64,000 nucleotides of DNA from Letharia columbiana. Taxonomy: Eukaryota; Ascomycota; Lecanoromycetes; Lecanorales; Parmeliaceae. Below are positions 12,407 to 21,813 of the stretch, one piece after another. The stretch's first letter is position 1; each line of letters opens with the position of its first letter. The notes under the pieces were generated by a model that saw only the letters and a list, made by a program, of their open reading frames with translations, was not told the DNA's origin and did no database searches. The stretch covers positions 1 to 64,000 of the forward strand of contig NW_023501084.1 in assembly GCF_014066305.1 (NCBI RefSeq), given 5' to 3'. Position numbers and translations under genes: made by a program.

Positions 12407-13069
12407 ATGAAGTTCCTTCGTCTCTCTGTGCTACTGACCACTGCGAGAGTTGTCTTATCAGCTTTGGCAGCATCCAATGCCCAGCCAAATCTCTCGACCC
12501 TCCTTGCGTCGCCTCTCAGCAATACAATTACCAACGCCACAGGATCAAAGTAGGTCTCTTGGATGCCTCGACGTAACATCTTCAAAGTTTTCTCGAGTCT
12601 TAAACTATCCCACAGACTGACACTCCCCAGTCCCATCCAGAGATCAAAGTCCTATCACGTGCCCAACTCCCCTACCACCCTCATATTCATCGGCTACGCA
12701 GCAGCACCTACCCTCGCCCCTACCGTCACTTACCAGACTCTGCTTACTGCACTCAATTCCATCTACCACTCCGCCATCGTCAATCACGGCGATGGCCTCA
12801 TCTTCATCGACACAGTCTCATGGTCTTACGGTGGAGCCATTGCCACCATTGAAAACCACGGCGACGCCCGTACCGGACAGTTGACGTGGAGCATGCTCGC
12901 CGATACCATGTATGGAGTCGGAGCCTTTTTCGAGAGAGAGGCGTGCTGGATCGGGGAGTGGATGATTGAGGTTGAGGGGTTGGGGAATATTGGGAGTGGG
13001 TTTATCGGTGCACGGGTGGATGAGAAGCTTGAGGGTACGCTGGCTGGGACGGCGGTTGAAACGGCTTGA
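12407..13069 (+). CDS. Small secreted protein of unknown function
   Basis: Two exons, 12407-12549 and 12616-13069 (66-bp intron, joined within a Lys codon), 198 aa. The first exon encodes a signal peptide (MKFLRLSVLLTTARVVLS, then ALAASNA) and a short Ser/Thr/Asn-rich segment. The second exon begins LTLPSPIQRSKSYHVPNSP and continues through a moderately hydrophobic, compact-looking domain with SWSYGGAIATIENHGDART and LTWSMLADTMYGVGAFFE. There is one Cys in the mature part (EREACWIGEW), so it is not a Cys-rich effector. I do not recognise the family. Its place among small variable genes fits a lineage-restricted extracellular protein. The intron is inferred from the signal peptide and frame; moderately sure. 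Confidence 0.6.
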
Positions 13070-13109
13070 ATGTAGGTAGGAGAAAAGGATAGAGGGGACT
13101 TTGTAAATT

Positions 13110-13740
13110 TTGAACCCGTGTCCACGTCCAGTCGTCGTTTCTCTCGATATGCTTCGAAGATCAACGGCTCCATATATGCTTCTTTTTGCCTTTCATATCC
13201 TTCCAGGCACCGTTCTCCAAAATTTTCAAGGCCCTCACCCTGCTCCTGATGGTCCAGACTTGGCATTCACAATTATCTCTTCGCCGCCTCCTACGTTCAC
13301 CTTTCGCGCTCACAATGCCACACTCCACAAAATCGTCTTTCAAGTCCTGGGTACATTGAAAAAAGGGTCAAGCGATCCAAATGGTTCTCTACCGTGCTAC
13401 AGAAGCCATAACAATCCTGTCTGCACCATCTCGCAAAAGTATCAAAAGGCTCGATGATCTAGTTCTCCCTCGCTCCACAAGACTTTCGCAACGTCCGTGC
13501 TCGCACCACGCCGCGACCGTGATCAGTAGTACCAAATCACCCCGTCCTCGTCGACCTTCACCCTATTCATCCGGGACGATTTCACCCCGCCTTTTCCTCT
13601 TGCGGTCAGCTTCTCATATCCGCGATTGTTCCGTTGGGAGCTGTGAGCCCCTGCCCATTTGGGGCGGCGATTCGGTTTGGCGTTGGTGGAGCGATATCCG
13701 GAGTCCGTTTCTCTCGACGGTCGTGAATGTCCGCAGCCCA
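13110..13740 (+). CDS. Doubtful candidate: possible spliced small secreted protein
   Basis: An ORF from 13110 to 13457 contains an internal Met (MLRRSTAPYMLLFAFH) that reads like a signal peptide, followed by PDGPDLAFTIISSPPP. Downstream, in a different frame near 13570-13740, a stretch containing GAVSPCPFGAAIRFGVGG also reads like folded protein. I could not find a convincing GT-AG join between them, so exon structure and even existence are unsure. It lies directly after a secreted-protein gene on the same strand, and might be a diverged neighbour of similar type or simply open frame in GC-rich DNA. No family recognised. Confidence 0.2.
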
Positions 13741-14113
13741 TCTTTGTGGCTGTTTTGTTTTTTTTTTTTACTTTGGGGTCGGGTTGGGGAACGGAAATTG
13801 ATGTTGGTGAGTTGGGAATCTAAAATGAAGAGGGGATGTTGAGATGTGGGCTCTGGGTATAGGGAACATAAAGGCAAGTGCTGTGATCGCAAACGTCAAG
13901 TCTCTTTGCTACATGTATGTCCAGCGCCTTTGACACGGCAATTTTAGGTCGTGAAACGCGTTGACGACAATGAACAGACAAAGGAATACCGATGCGATTG
14001 TATTATCCCAGACAACCTACCACACAAGACAAAGAAACGCTGCCCTCCTCCCTGCCTTTGTCCGCTCTCTAAGCGATCCACATCACAAACGGAACAGCTC
14101 CTGGCTGTCAGCG

Positions 14114-14323
14114 TCAAGGCATGCAGTCTGCCCCTTTGGAAGAATACTCGGTCGACCTTTTCCGTCGGCCGGTAGAACCAAACAGCGTGATGAGGAGGAG
14201 GAAAACATATAGGATGCCAAGACCGAGAAGAATCGGATGGCAGCTGTTGGGATTCGCGCACCCCAGTGGACACTTGGGAGCCGATGCGGGAGCCGCTCTT
14301 GAGAGGACGTGTACTGCGCCCAT
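14114..14323 (-). CDS. Possible small single-pass membrane protein
   Basis: A 69-aa frame starting MGAVHVLSRAAPAS at 14323; the same frame extends back to an ATG at 14488 (124 aa), but that part looks unstructured. Visible features are a Cys cluster (CPLGCANPNSC), one clear transmembrane helix (ILLGLGILYVFLLLITLF) and a basic tail (RRKRS). The basic residues after the helix suggest an N-outside topology. No family recognised. It could be a genuine small fungal membrane protein or chance; the hydrophobic helix with a flanking Cys motif is the only support. Confidence 0.3.
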   Translation of the reverse strand: MGAVHVLSRAAPASAPKCPLGCANPNSCHPILLGLGILYVFLLLITLFGSTGRRKRSTEYSSKGADCMP

Positions 14324-14488
14324 GCTTGCGGATGTCGAGTATACCGTAGTAGTGGTGGAGACTGCGCTGTGGTGGGAAATGGGAGAATGCTGGATATAGG
14401 CGATGGTGCAGGTATGCCTCGGCGCAAGGCCGTTCCTTCCTTCCTGTTTATATGTACCCAAGGAGTACAATAGCTTTGATGGCGACAA

Positions 14489-15261
14489 TGGCGCGAGAAA
14501 ATAATCATTGTGCTACACAATACCTTTACTGTTGGAGAGCAGAACAATCGTTATGGTTCGCCTTGGAGGACTCACCGAGGTCGAGAGCATTCTTGAACGT
14601 CGTCGAGAACAATTCCTTGGGCCTCGATCCATTCATCAACCACCACAGTCGAACAGTCGCACAAAGGAGCTCTCGTCGAAATTTGCACGCTTTTTCCTCA
14701 CAGCAGCCCCAACCATACCCATACCATATGAGTACATTAGCAATTTCCGCCCTTGAATAATTCTCAGCATCTCGGATTCTGAAAACTGCACCCGCTAAAT
14801 GTTGAACGGTACATAGGTCTGAGATTCGGCGGTGCTGGGAATTCACCCCCTCACCTGACTTTTCGGCCTACGCGCATCACTGTATAATCGGTCAAAGTCT
14901 CGGTTTATCATATGTCATTTGTCATCAAGATATCAAACTACAAGTGTGATAGTAACTCAAAGCTCAAAGCACGGATCACAAACTCAATTCAGCATGACTC
15001 GTAGATCCTCAGATTTCAATTGCGAGGAGTACTTGCTAAGTTCATGTTGTTACTATGACGGAGAATATGCAAACGGATGTATATACCGTTGAATTGAATT
15101 ATACCCCGTTAGAAAGAAAAGCTAACGTGCTTTACCAGATTGAAAGATTGTACCAGTGTCGGATACTCCCCAAGACAGAAAGAGAGGATACTCCCAAGAA
15201 GGAAACAGATCAAAACTCCAAGACGTCATGACTCGACTACCCAAAACCCCTCACCCTCACC
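14489..15261. other. Intergenic region between small accessory genes
   Basis: About 770 bp with no supportable gene. From about 14870 onwards it is mildly AT-rich compared with the strongly GC-rich gene that follows. Confidence 0.4.
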
Positions 15262-15957
15262 CTAATGGGCCACGATGAGCATATCCTGCGTATCGACCCG
15301 CAAACTCTGCGCATCCGCCATCCTGACCGCCTCCGCATCCGCCGCCGCCGGCGTCACGCCCGCCACGCTCCCGGCATCGATATAGGCGTCGAACTCCGCC
15401 GTGACCTGGAAGAAATCGACGACGACCGGCGGGGCCTCGCCGTCGCAGTAGACGAAGCCCAGCCCACCGTCGGAACCCTGCCGGATGTAATCCGGGTACG
15501 CGAGCAGGGCGGCGCGGTTCGGCGTCTGGGGCCAGGCGGCGTTGGCTTTGGCGAGGGTGTCGGGCTCGCCGGAGGCGGAGGGGCGGCCGTCGGCGAGCCG
15601 GCGGTGGTCGGACGGTCCGAGGGTGCCGTCGCTCATGCCGAGTTGGTAGTCGGCGTCGTACCACGTCGATCCCGCCGTGGCGGCGAAGTTGACCTCGTAC
15701 CGCGCGCCCCGGACGCCGGCGGTCCAGGCGGTCAGGGCGCCGTTGAAGGTGGGGTCGAGGGCGACGCTGGTGGTTTGGCCCGCTTTCACCGCGATGCCGG
15801 TGCCGAGCCCGCAGGGGGTGGTCATGGGAAAGGTCCCGCTCGACACTTCCGCCATGTAGCAGATGTCTTTGGCGGCGGCGTTGGTGAAGGTGATGGAGCT
15901 GGCGGTGGCCGTTGCCAGAACGGCGGCCAGGGCGGCGAGGGTGCGGAGTGATGGCAT
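15262..15957 (-). CDS. GC-rich secreted protein of unknown function
   Basis: Single exon, 231 aa from ATG at 15957; the frame is open further upstream to 16074 but that part looks untranslated. A clear signal peptide (MPSLRTLAALAAVLATATAS) is followed by SITFTNAAAKDICYMAEVSS and a beta-rich region with NFAATAGSTWYDADYQLGMS. The pattern of Cys residues and short Thr/Gly-rich strands loosely recalls small thaumatin-like or antigen-type fungal secreted proteins, but I cannot name a family. The coding sequence is markedly richer in GC, mostly at third positions, than its neighbours, and the opposite strand is also open for 228 codons as a by-product. Probably extracellular. Confidence 0.68.
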   Translation of the reverse strand: MPSLRTLAALAAVLATATASSITFTNAAAKDICYMAEVSSGTFPMTTPCGLGTGIAVKAGQTTSVALDPTFNGALTAWTAGVRGARYEVNFAATAGSTWYDADYQLGMSDGTLGPSDHRRLADGRPSASGEPDTLAKANAAWPQTPNRAALLAYPDYIRQGSDGGLGFVYCDGEAPPVVVDFFQVTAEFDAYIDAGSVAGVTPAAADAEAVRMADAQSLRVDTQDMLIVAH

Positions 15958-16566
15958 TCTTTTTTGGTTGCTGTCTGCGATCTTTATATATTTAGGTTGG
16001 GTTCGGAGAGTGGCGGTGTCGAGCTGTTGGGAGGGATGCGGTGGAAGTGATGCTGAGGAGCTGAAGAAGAACAAGAGGCGAAGGGTATATATATGATGGC
16101 AACAGAAGGCAAGTATAACGCCTGCGAATTACAATGAGGTTCGTATTCTGTTGTGAAGAACAATGTGCACGAAGGCCAATGTGCACCATTGTGCAAGACA
16201 CATTGGCAAAGGAACATTGACATATTAGCGAGTACAAAGCTTTTCGCGCGATGAGCGGCATCGTCTGGTTCGCGCACCATGAGACATGTACCGAAGGGAA
16301 ACAAGAGACAATGAGATATTAAGGAGAGACATAGGAGAGCTTGTTCGGAACAAAGACAGCGAGTCGACTGAAAGAAGATTGGCATTATACTGTCTGACGA
16401 CGACACATTGACCAAAACCGCGTACTTAGCTGTCCCAGATCCCATCTGCTAACACACCATATCCATTTCCCTTCTCTGTACAATTTCTCAAAACCATTAC
16501 CACACTCCCAACTTCCCCAACCTCCAACCAAAACACCAAACAACCCTCCTCAACCCAACCACCGAA
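15958..16566. other. Divergent intergenic region
   Basis: About 600 bp between the minus-strand secreted protein and the plus-strand acylated small protein, so it should hold both promoters. The 16440-16566 part is strongly pyrimidine-rich on the plus strand directly before the start at 16567, a common fungal 5' UTR feature. Confidence 0.45.
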
Positions 16567-16971
16567 ATGGGCTGCGCACCGTCCCGTCCCTCGAACCCCG
16601 TCCCCCGGCCGCGAAGGCAGACCGACGAGCCCCGAAAGCCCAACAACAGCCGCCTATCCCGCCCCTTCGACCCCAACATCCCTCTATACGTACCCCATTA
16701 CCAACACCCGTCCGTAGTACCGCCCGTTGATCCGGCAAGGTACGGGGACGCATACGCGCAGCTGAACGGCCGCAGTAAGCAGAAGCGCGCGCCGACGCCG
16801 TACAAAGCACGCCAGAGTGTACGGCCGGTCGATCCGGAAAGGTACGGGGATGCGTACGCGCAGCTGAACGCCCGCAGTGCAACAGAAGGGCGCGCAGGCC
16901 TCGCGCAAGGATCAGAAGGTGCAGTATGCCCAGGGCCCCAGGGTCAAGAGTCAGGCGGTGCATTATTCTAA
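16567..16971 (+). CDS. Small protein with N-terminal MGCxxS acylation motif and internal repeats
   Basis: 134 aa in the frame as written. It starts MGCAPSRPSN: Gly2, Cys3 and Ser6 form a textbook signal for N-myristoylation plus palmitoylation, so membrane-inner-face anchoring is likely. A Pro/Arg-rich segment follows, then two imperfect repeats, PVDPARYGDAYAQLNGRS (about 57-74) and PVDPERYGDAYAQLNARS (about 88-105). After the second repeat the frame yields a bland Gly-rich tail. Shifting by one base near 16877-16890 instead gives a charged tail (QKVQYAQGPRVKSQAVHYSK ... to a stop near 16999), and the DNA of that stretch aligns with the first repeat only if one base is removed. A frameshift is therefore suspected. 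No family recognised; a relative lies at 17726. Confidence 0.6.
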   Translation: MGCAPSRPSNPVPRPRRQTDEPRKPNNSRLSRPFDPNIPLYVPHYQHPSVVPPVDPARYGDAYAQLNGRSKQKRAPTPYKARQSVRPVDPERYGDAYAQLNARSATEGRAGLAQGSEGAVCPGPQGQESGGALF

Positions 16972-17725
16972 GGGGGATACGCTGTACTTTTCGAGTTAGT
17001 GCACCCATGCTGTAATCTTTAGCTTTGAAAGTGCGCGTTCATGGTCCTTGATACTTGAAGATGCCATGTGTGAACGCTATACCTTTGGTTTCTTCCGTAT
17101 CACCGTGTCCAACCTCGTAGCGACTCTCATCAAGTCATTCATTGAAGCAAGCCATTACCCCCATCGAGTCTGGCAAGCTGGCCAAAAAGTCGCAGTCTTG
17201 GAGCGCCGGCCTAAATTGGTATCTGCAAGTTCATGGACGACTAGTATGCCGTTTCATGAGTACATGACCTCTCGTTTTGCGCAGGGATCTCAAGCTCGGG
17301 TAAGCCAGTACCATGGCAACTGCGCCAATCTTTCGGAAAATGCGCCTTTGGTGATGGGACCCCTGGCTTGTGTCTTTCATCTTGAGACAAGGGAGGTAGG
17401 GAAAAACATCGAGGAACGCTTTGATGAGACAAGACAATGAACAATCGACAAGTCATCCACAAAGCCTCGATCACGAAATGAACAAAAGTAGCAACAACAA
17501 ACTTTATCCCATAAAGAGACACCACAACAATGGCGCCAAATGCTGAGCACTTGTATATACTCCTCGCATCTGTACTGTTAACGCTCATCTGAGATATCGT
17601 TCGTACAATCTCGTCTCGCCTTGAAGATACTCACCCCCCTACCCAAGCCGAGAGCGTCAAACAGTTCCCATTCTCGTTCCATCATACCAGGAATCGATTC
17701 TTCACCCAGAGCCACACGCATCAAA
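16972..17725. other. Intergenic region between the two acylated-protein genes
   Basis: About 750 bp with overlapping family-free ORFs on both strands. The tail of the first gene may extend to about 16999 if the suspected frameshift is real. Nothing else is supportable. Confidence 0.4.
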
Positions 17726-18121
17726 ATGGGCTCCATCGCCTCTCGGCCCGTTCGAAGCATTACCAAGTTCAGACCTCTAGCCGTTCAAACTACTCTCTGG
17801 CTCGCCCGCCTGACCGAGATCCTTTCCTGGCTCAAAAACCGCATACCCTCCCGTCCCGTCAAAACCTACCCCACGCTCTCGGAGCCAGGCCCGCATATAC
17901 CGGTCGAAGCCCCTCCCGTTGCGAAATATCTTTGCGGAGACCAAATCGATCGATATGACTCGGCCTACGCAGAAATGAGCCTGTCAAAGTGTGAAAGGAT
18001 GAGAAGGCAGTCGGCTCCTGAGCCGCCCAGGCTGAGCGGCGCCAACGTTGATATGCCTGCGGTCGATGTAGATAGTGGCGAGAGGTTAGCTTTGACCGGC
18101 GATCCTTTTCTATTCTTGTGA
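17726..18121 (+). CDS. Small protein with N-terminal MGSxxS myristoylation motif
   Basis: 131 aa starting at the ATG at 17726; an in-frame upstream ATG at 17621 would bury the motif and is less likely. The N-terminus MGSIASRPVRSITK carries Gly2 and Ser6 as in N-myristoyltransferase substrates, with basic residues after it, and lacks the palmitoylated Cys3 of its neighbour. An amphipathic stretch (TTLWLARLTEILSWLKNRI) follows, then DQIDRYDSAYAEMS (about 72-85), which resembles the DPERYGDAYAQLN repeat of the gene at 16567. I read the two as diverged tandem relatives acting at a membrane surface. Function unknown; no domain recognised. Confidence 0.55.
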   Translation: MGSIASRPVRSITKFRPLAVQTTLWLARLTEILSWLKNRIPSRPVKTYPTLSEPGPHIPVEAPPVAKYLCGDQIDRYDSAYAEMSLSKCERMRRQSAPEPPRLSGANVDMPAVDVDSGERLALTGDPFLFL

Positions 18122-18756
18122 CTTTGAGCACAGACTTGGGTAAGATGGTTTCGAATTTGACTGATTCGGTTAGCTACCTCGGCACTGGAATTTTCCAGTC
18201 ACAGGGGTTGCGAGTCTTCCTGCAGACCTGCAGATGCCGGTAGCAAATCAATCCAAGATGTTGAGATCCGTGTAAACGTCGCTCTTGGCCGCAAGCTCTG
18301 AACGTGGATAAGCCTCTTTACCTATCATCCCATCCCATAGTAGTATCGGATACTGTTCAAGGGTCACCGTCATGGATTGCGGCCACGCGTAAGTGCTTCA
18401 GCAACGCTGTGGGGATTTGCAGATGAAAGATGGCAGGAAGTATTTGGACTCATTAAGATCCCACCACAGCCCAATGACAACAGGACGATTGACAGGCTCT
18501 GGAGTGGCGCTGTACAGTTCTCAGTGGAGATGATCAGGATTGAGAGCAGATGCTCCCCCTCGACCTTGACGGTGATGAATATTGCCGTCGTCAACACGTT
18601 CAGATACTCTTGGGCATGAAAGCACACGCTCATGGCCACAGCACATTCGTTAGACTGGCTCGGCCTTTCGTTTGATCATTACCAGTTATGCATTGTTGGA
18701 TCGCTTGTCCGTCGGTACTGCCGTCGGTGGCTTGTACAATTCCATCAGTGGAAGTA
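18122..18756. other. Intergenic region
   Basis: About 635 bp without a supportable gene. Confidence 0.4.
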
Positions 18757-19437
18757 ATGGACCCCGAGCAATATCCTTTCTTCCAGCTGCTTACCTCCAG
18801 CCTCGAGCCAATCCTCGACTCGGCAACTCCTGATCCTAAAGCGATCCTCGAAACGACTCTTATCGCAACGCTAAGAGGCCTACAAGAACTGCTCCGAAGA
18901 GAGCAACGGGCTGCATTCCATGACCATCTGCCAGGTCTGATCAGCTCGATCGAAAACCGTGTAGCTATTGCGGGTATTGATGCACATCCTGTGACGTTCC
19001 ATGTCTTCTGCAAAAGCGTTGCAGAGCTTTTCGCGATAGTAGGCCGCGCAACTGGCCTGCTGCAACAGGACGGAGAGCCGAAAATAGATGGTGTCTCAAC
19101 TCAGCTGTCCCGACCTCCACCTATCCCCGAGACCTCCTCATACCACAACACCGCCACGGTTGTAACGACAAACGGGACATCACAGAGACCAAGATCCTTC
19201 CCAGTCCGCAAAAGACTTGGTAGTGGAACACCAGAGACCAATGTGCGCTGGGATTCCGGAACGCAGATGCCCTACGCGCAGCTATCGATGAGTCACTGCA
19301 TCAGGCTCCGTCGCCGAGAATGGCACGATCAGGTTACCGAGGAGGCGATGGCGGCTGTCAAGACGGCGATGGGAGGCTTCGCTACGCACTGCGGTCACTG
19401 GTATAATTACGCCAATGGCCGTCCTGTGAGCTTGTAA
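18757..19437 (+). CDS. Hypothetical protein
   Basis: 226 aa from MDPEQYPFFQ at 18757; the frame is open back to an ATG at 18688 whose extra residues look like translated leader. The N-terminal half (about 1-110) is predicted helical (ILETTLIATLRGLQELLRRE, then LISSIENRVAIAG), the middle is Pro/Ser/Thr-rich and disordered, and the C-terminal part contains PYAQLSMSHCIRLRRREWHD and FATHCGHWYNYANG. The PYAQLS string slightly recalls the AYAQLN repeat of the gene at 16567 but is too short to claim kinship. No family recognised. Length, helical pattern and frame support a real gene. Confidence 0.5.
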   Translation: MDPEQYPFFQLLTSSLEPILDSATPDPKAILETTLIATLRGLQELLRREQRAAFHDHLPGLISSIENRVAIAGIDAHPVTFHVFCKSVAELFAIVGRATGLLQQDGEPKIDGVSTQLSRPPPIPETSSYHNTATVVTTNGTSQRPRSFPVRKRLGSGTPETNVRWDSGTQMPYAQLSMSHCIRLRRREWHDQVTEEAMAAVKTAMGGFATHCGHWYNYANGRPVSL

Positions 19438-19724
19438 TACGGCGGGTTTTACGTGTTTACCGACTGACCGTGTCGTGCCGTAGTTTGCGATTGGAGGGTG
19501 GAGCGGGCTCGTTGCTCGGAATGCGGAGCGCCGGTCGGTGGACAGGTTGAGTGGGTGACGAGGGCGAGGGATATGGAGGGTTGATGTATTTGGCAAATGT
19601 GGCCTGTGCGGGCGTGATGGCTTGAGATGATGAGCCAGATAGTGGATCTGCCACCATGAAAGCCGGGGGGTTTTTTATTCTCTTTGTACATAAGAATGTC
19701 TTACTTATGCATTTCACACCCCCA

Positions 19725-21182
19725 TCAATAATGATCAGGGGGATCAGGGTCCTCATCCCCACTAACACTCGGCTCGCTCTCTCCCCCACCTCCCTCATGA
19801 ACCATACCGTACAAACCATCCGATTCGCCTCCAATCAGCGGTGCCCTCTCCCCTTCCTTCCGCGCATAATGACTCCCCACGCTGATCGCCGCGACCGAAA
19901 GCCCATGCACCATCGTCGATCCCAGGACGATAAAGCAGACCACAGGCCACACCGTCTCTATAGCCTGCTTGTTCTCGTTCTCCGCGGGCGGGTGCGCGTC
20001 CGGTATCGACGTGCCGTTCTCCAGCATGGCGCGAGCTTCGATGACGAGGAAAAGCGCGCCGACGCCCATGGGGCCGAAGTAGCCGCAGAAGAGCGCTTCG
20101 CGGTACGTTCGGATGTCGGGGACGAAGCGCTTCATGGCCAGGACGATGGGGATGCGGCGGAAGAGGAGGATGAGGACCAGCAAGCCCACCAATCGGCCCG
20201 GCGTGATCGAGGGTGTAAATTCCGTCGGGGTGAAGGACCTCCACGGGATGATGGCACCGAAGTAGACGAACATGCTCGAGTTCAGCAGCAGGTCTAGTAT
20301 TTCGGGCAGGTTTGTTTCCCTCGTCTTTTTCGCGAACCAGCCGTCCCATGCGAAACCGTAACCGGCTCCAAAGGCCACGAGGAAGTCGTCCACGCCCAGG
20401 GTTGAGCCGATCCCGACCGAGAAGATGGCGAGTAGGAAGTAAAAGACAAGGAAAGGCGCGGGACTGATGTACGCCCAGCGCTCCGCGAATCGCAGGCTTC
20501 GATTGAAAGAGTGGCCGATGACGAGGCCGATCAGTAGACCGAGCGTACATTGCCATAGCACGGTCCCAAGAACCCACTCTTTGATCGCAGCTCCCGGCGT
20601 CTGCTCGACGAGGAAGAGGATGCCAATGTACAGGAAGGGAAAGCTAACGCCGTCATTGCATCCACTCTCGGCACTGAGCATGTGCCTCAATCTCCTCGGC
20701 ACTCTTTTGGAGAAGGTGCTCTCGGCCAGCACACTGGCCGCCAGCACGGGATCCGTAGGAGCGAGACACGCACTGATGATGAGGGCCGTCGTCAAATTGG
20801 TCTGCAACACCGCGTATACGAAGCCGGCGGTAATGAGCCAACTAAAGGTCATGACCGGCCCCAACATCATGCCCACGCTTTTCCAGTGGCGCGAAAAGTA
20901 CGCTTTCGGCAACTCCACGCCGACGGTGAAACACTGTAGCCCAACCACAACCCTCGCTGCCTCCTGCGTGATGTCGTCCGAGAACCATCGTACAGAGCTG
21001 ATGAGGTTTGCGCCTTGGGGTCCAAAGGCTATGCCGACTAGAGTGGCGAGTGGGGGTTCGGAGAGGTGGAGGCGGTTGCGGATGAAGGCTGAGAAGAGGG
21101 CGTATAGGAGGAGAAAGGCAGAGAGGATAAGGTAGACAAAGTGGGTGGGGGTTAATTCGAGCTGTTTGCTGATCCAGGACAT
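19725..21182 (-). CDS. NHA1: Na+/H+ (alkali cation/proton) antiporter, Nha1/Sod2 family
   Basis: Single exon, 485 aa from MSWISKQLEL at 21182; the frame is open to 21302 but the start fits the family. About 12 transmembrane helices are visible. Diagnostic motifs are the cation-binding ACLAPTDPVLAASVLAE and AESGCNDGVSFPFLYIGI, both standard for fungal plasma-membrane Nha1/Sod2 antiporters, which expel Na+, K+ or Li+ in exchange for protons and serve salt tolerance and pH homeostasis. The C-terminal cytoplasmic tail is very short, ending with an acidic PSVSGDEDPDPPDHY, whereas yeast Nha1 has a tail of several hundred residues. This could be the natural short form seen in some fungi. Transport call is strong. 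Confidence 0.9.
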   Translation of the reverse strand: MSWISKQLELTPTHFVYLILSAFLLLYALFSAFIRNRLHLSEPPLATLVGIAFGPQGANLISSVRWFSDDITQEAARVVVGLQCFTVGVELPKAYFSRHWKSVGMMLGPVMTFSWLITAGFVYAVLQTNLTTALIISACLAPTDPVLAASVLAESTFSKRVPRRLRHMLSAESGCNDGVSFPFLYIGILFLVEQTPGAAIKEWVLGTVLWQCTLGLLIGLVIGHSFNRSLRFAERWAYISPAPFLVFYFLLAIFSVGIGSTLGVDDFLVAFGAGYGFAWDGWFAKKTRETNLPEILDLLLNSSMFVYFGAIIPWRSFTPTEFTPSITPGRLVGLLVLILLFRRIPIVLAMKRFVPDIRTYREALFCGYFGPMGVGALFLVIEARAMLENGTSIPDAHPPAENENKQAIETVWPVVCFIVLGSTMVHGLSVAAISVGSHYARKEGERAPLIGGESDGLYGMVHEGGGGESEPSVSGDEDPDPPDHY

Positions 21183-21813
21183 TGCGGGAAGGCGCAGGGT
21201 GGGATTGGGAGGTGTGGAGGGAGAGGTGAGGTTGTGTGGAGGTTGGAGATAGTGGTTGGGTTGATGGGGATGATTCAGTATCTGGCTTTCATTCTGTTGC
21301 ACATGCTCGGAGCGAGATCTGATGGTACGGAGTATTCAGGATGGTGAATGAATGAATACATGTGCATGTAGAGATGAAGAGTATACATAGAGAAGGGAGC
21401 TAGATATCGAGGTGGGGTCGTACTCGTATCTTACCTCAAACTCTGGATTTTGCATGGCCCACGGACTTCGCTGAACCTCTGTGGCTTTTCTTCTTAGCTA
21501 CATCTATCTTAGCTCAAAACCCATGCAGGCAGTTAAAGTATCTTAGTGCCGGTTGTGGCCCGCTCCCAGATTCGCCTCGCTTAAACTTTAAGGTATCTTA
21601 GCCTCACGATTCCAAATACCCAATCACAATGACACGCCCGAGTGACGAAATGGAAAGATTACTATTCCAAGACCCAAGAACCACTTATCAGCCAATGTTA
21701 TCTATTAAAAACGCTATGCTCGCTGGCGTTCATCCAAGACGCACAGTACCCTGCAAAGGAATCGAACCTATATACACCCAGGCCCATCATATTAACACCC
21801 ATCATCAAGCTTA
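21183..21813. other. Intergenic region upstream of the antiporter
   Basis: About 630 bp holding the antiporter promoter and the 3' end of the TBC gene. A T-arm-like string on the minus strand near 21755-21775 has no matching acceptor stem, so no tRNA is called. Confidence 0.4.

Noticed and set aside
15265..15951. 228-codon plus-strand ORF opposite the GC-rich secreted protein
   Set aside because: It is the mirror of a GC-rich coding strand, with biased Gly/Arg/Val content; the minus strand has the signal peptide.
17048..17588. ORFs of 130 codons (+) and 115 codons (-) between the acylated-protein genes
   Set aside because: They overlap each other on opposite strands and neither shows a recognisable motif or coding-like composition.
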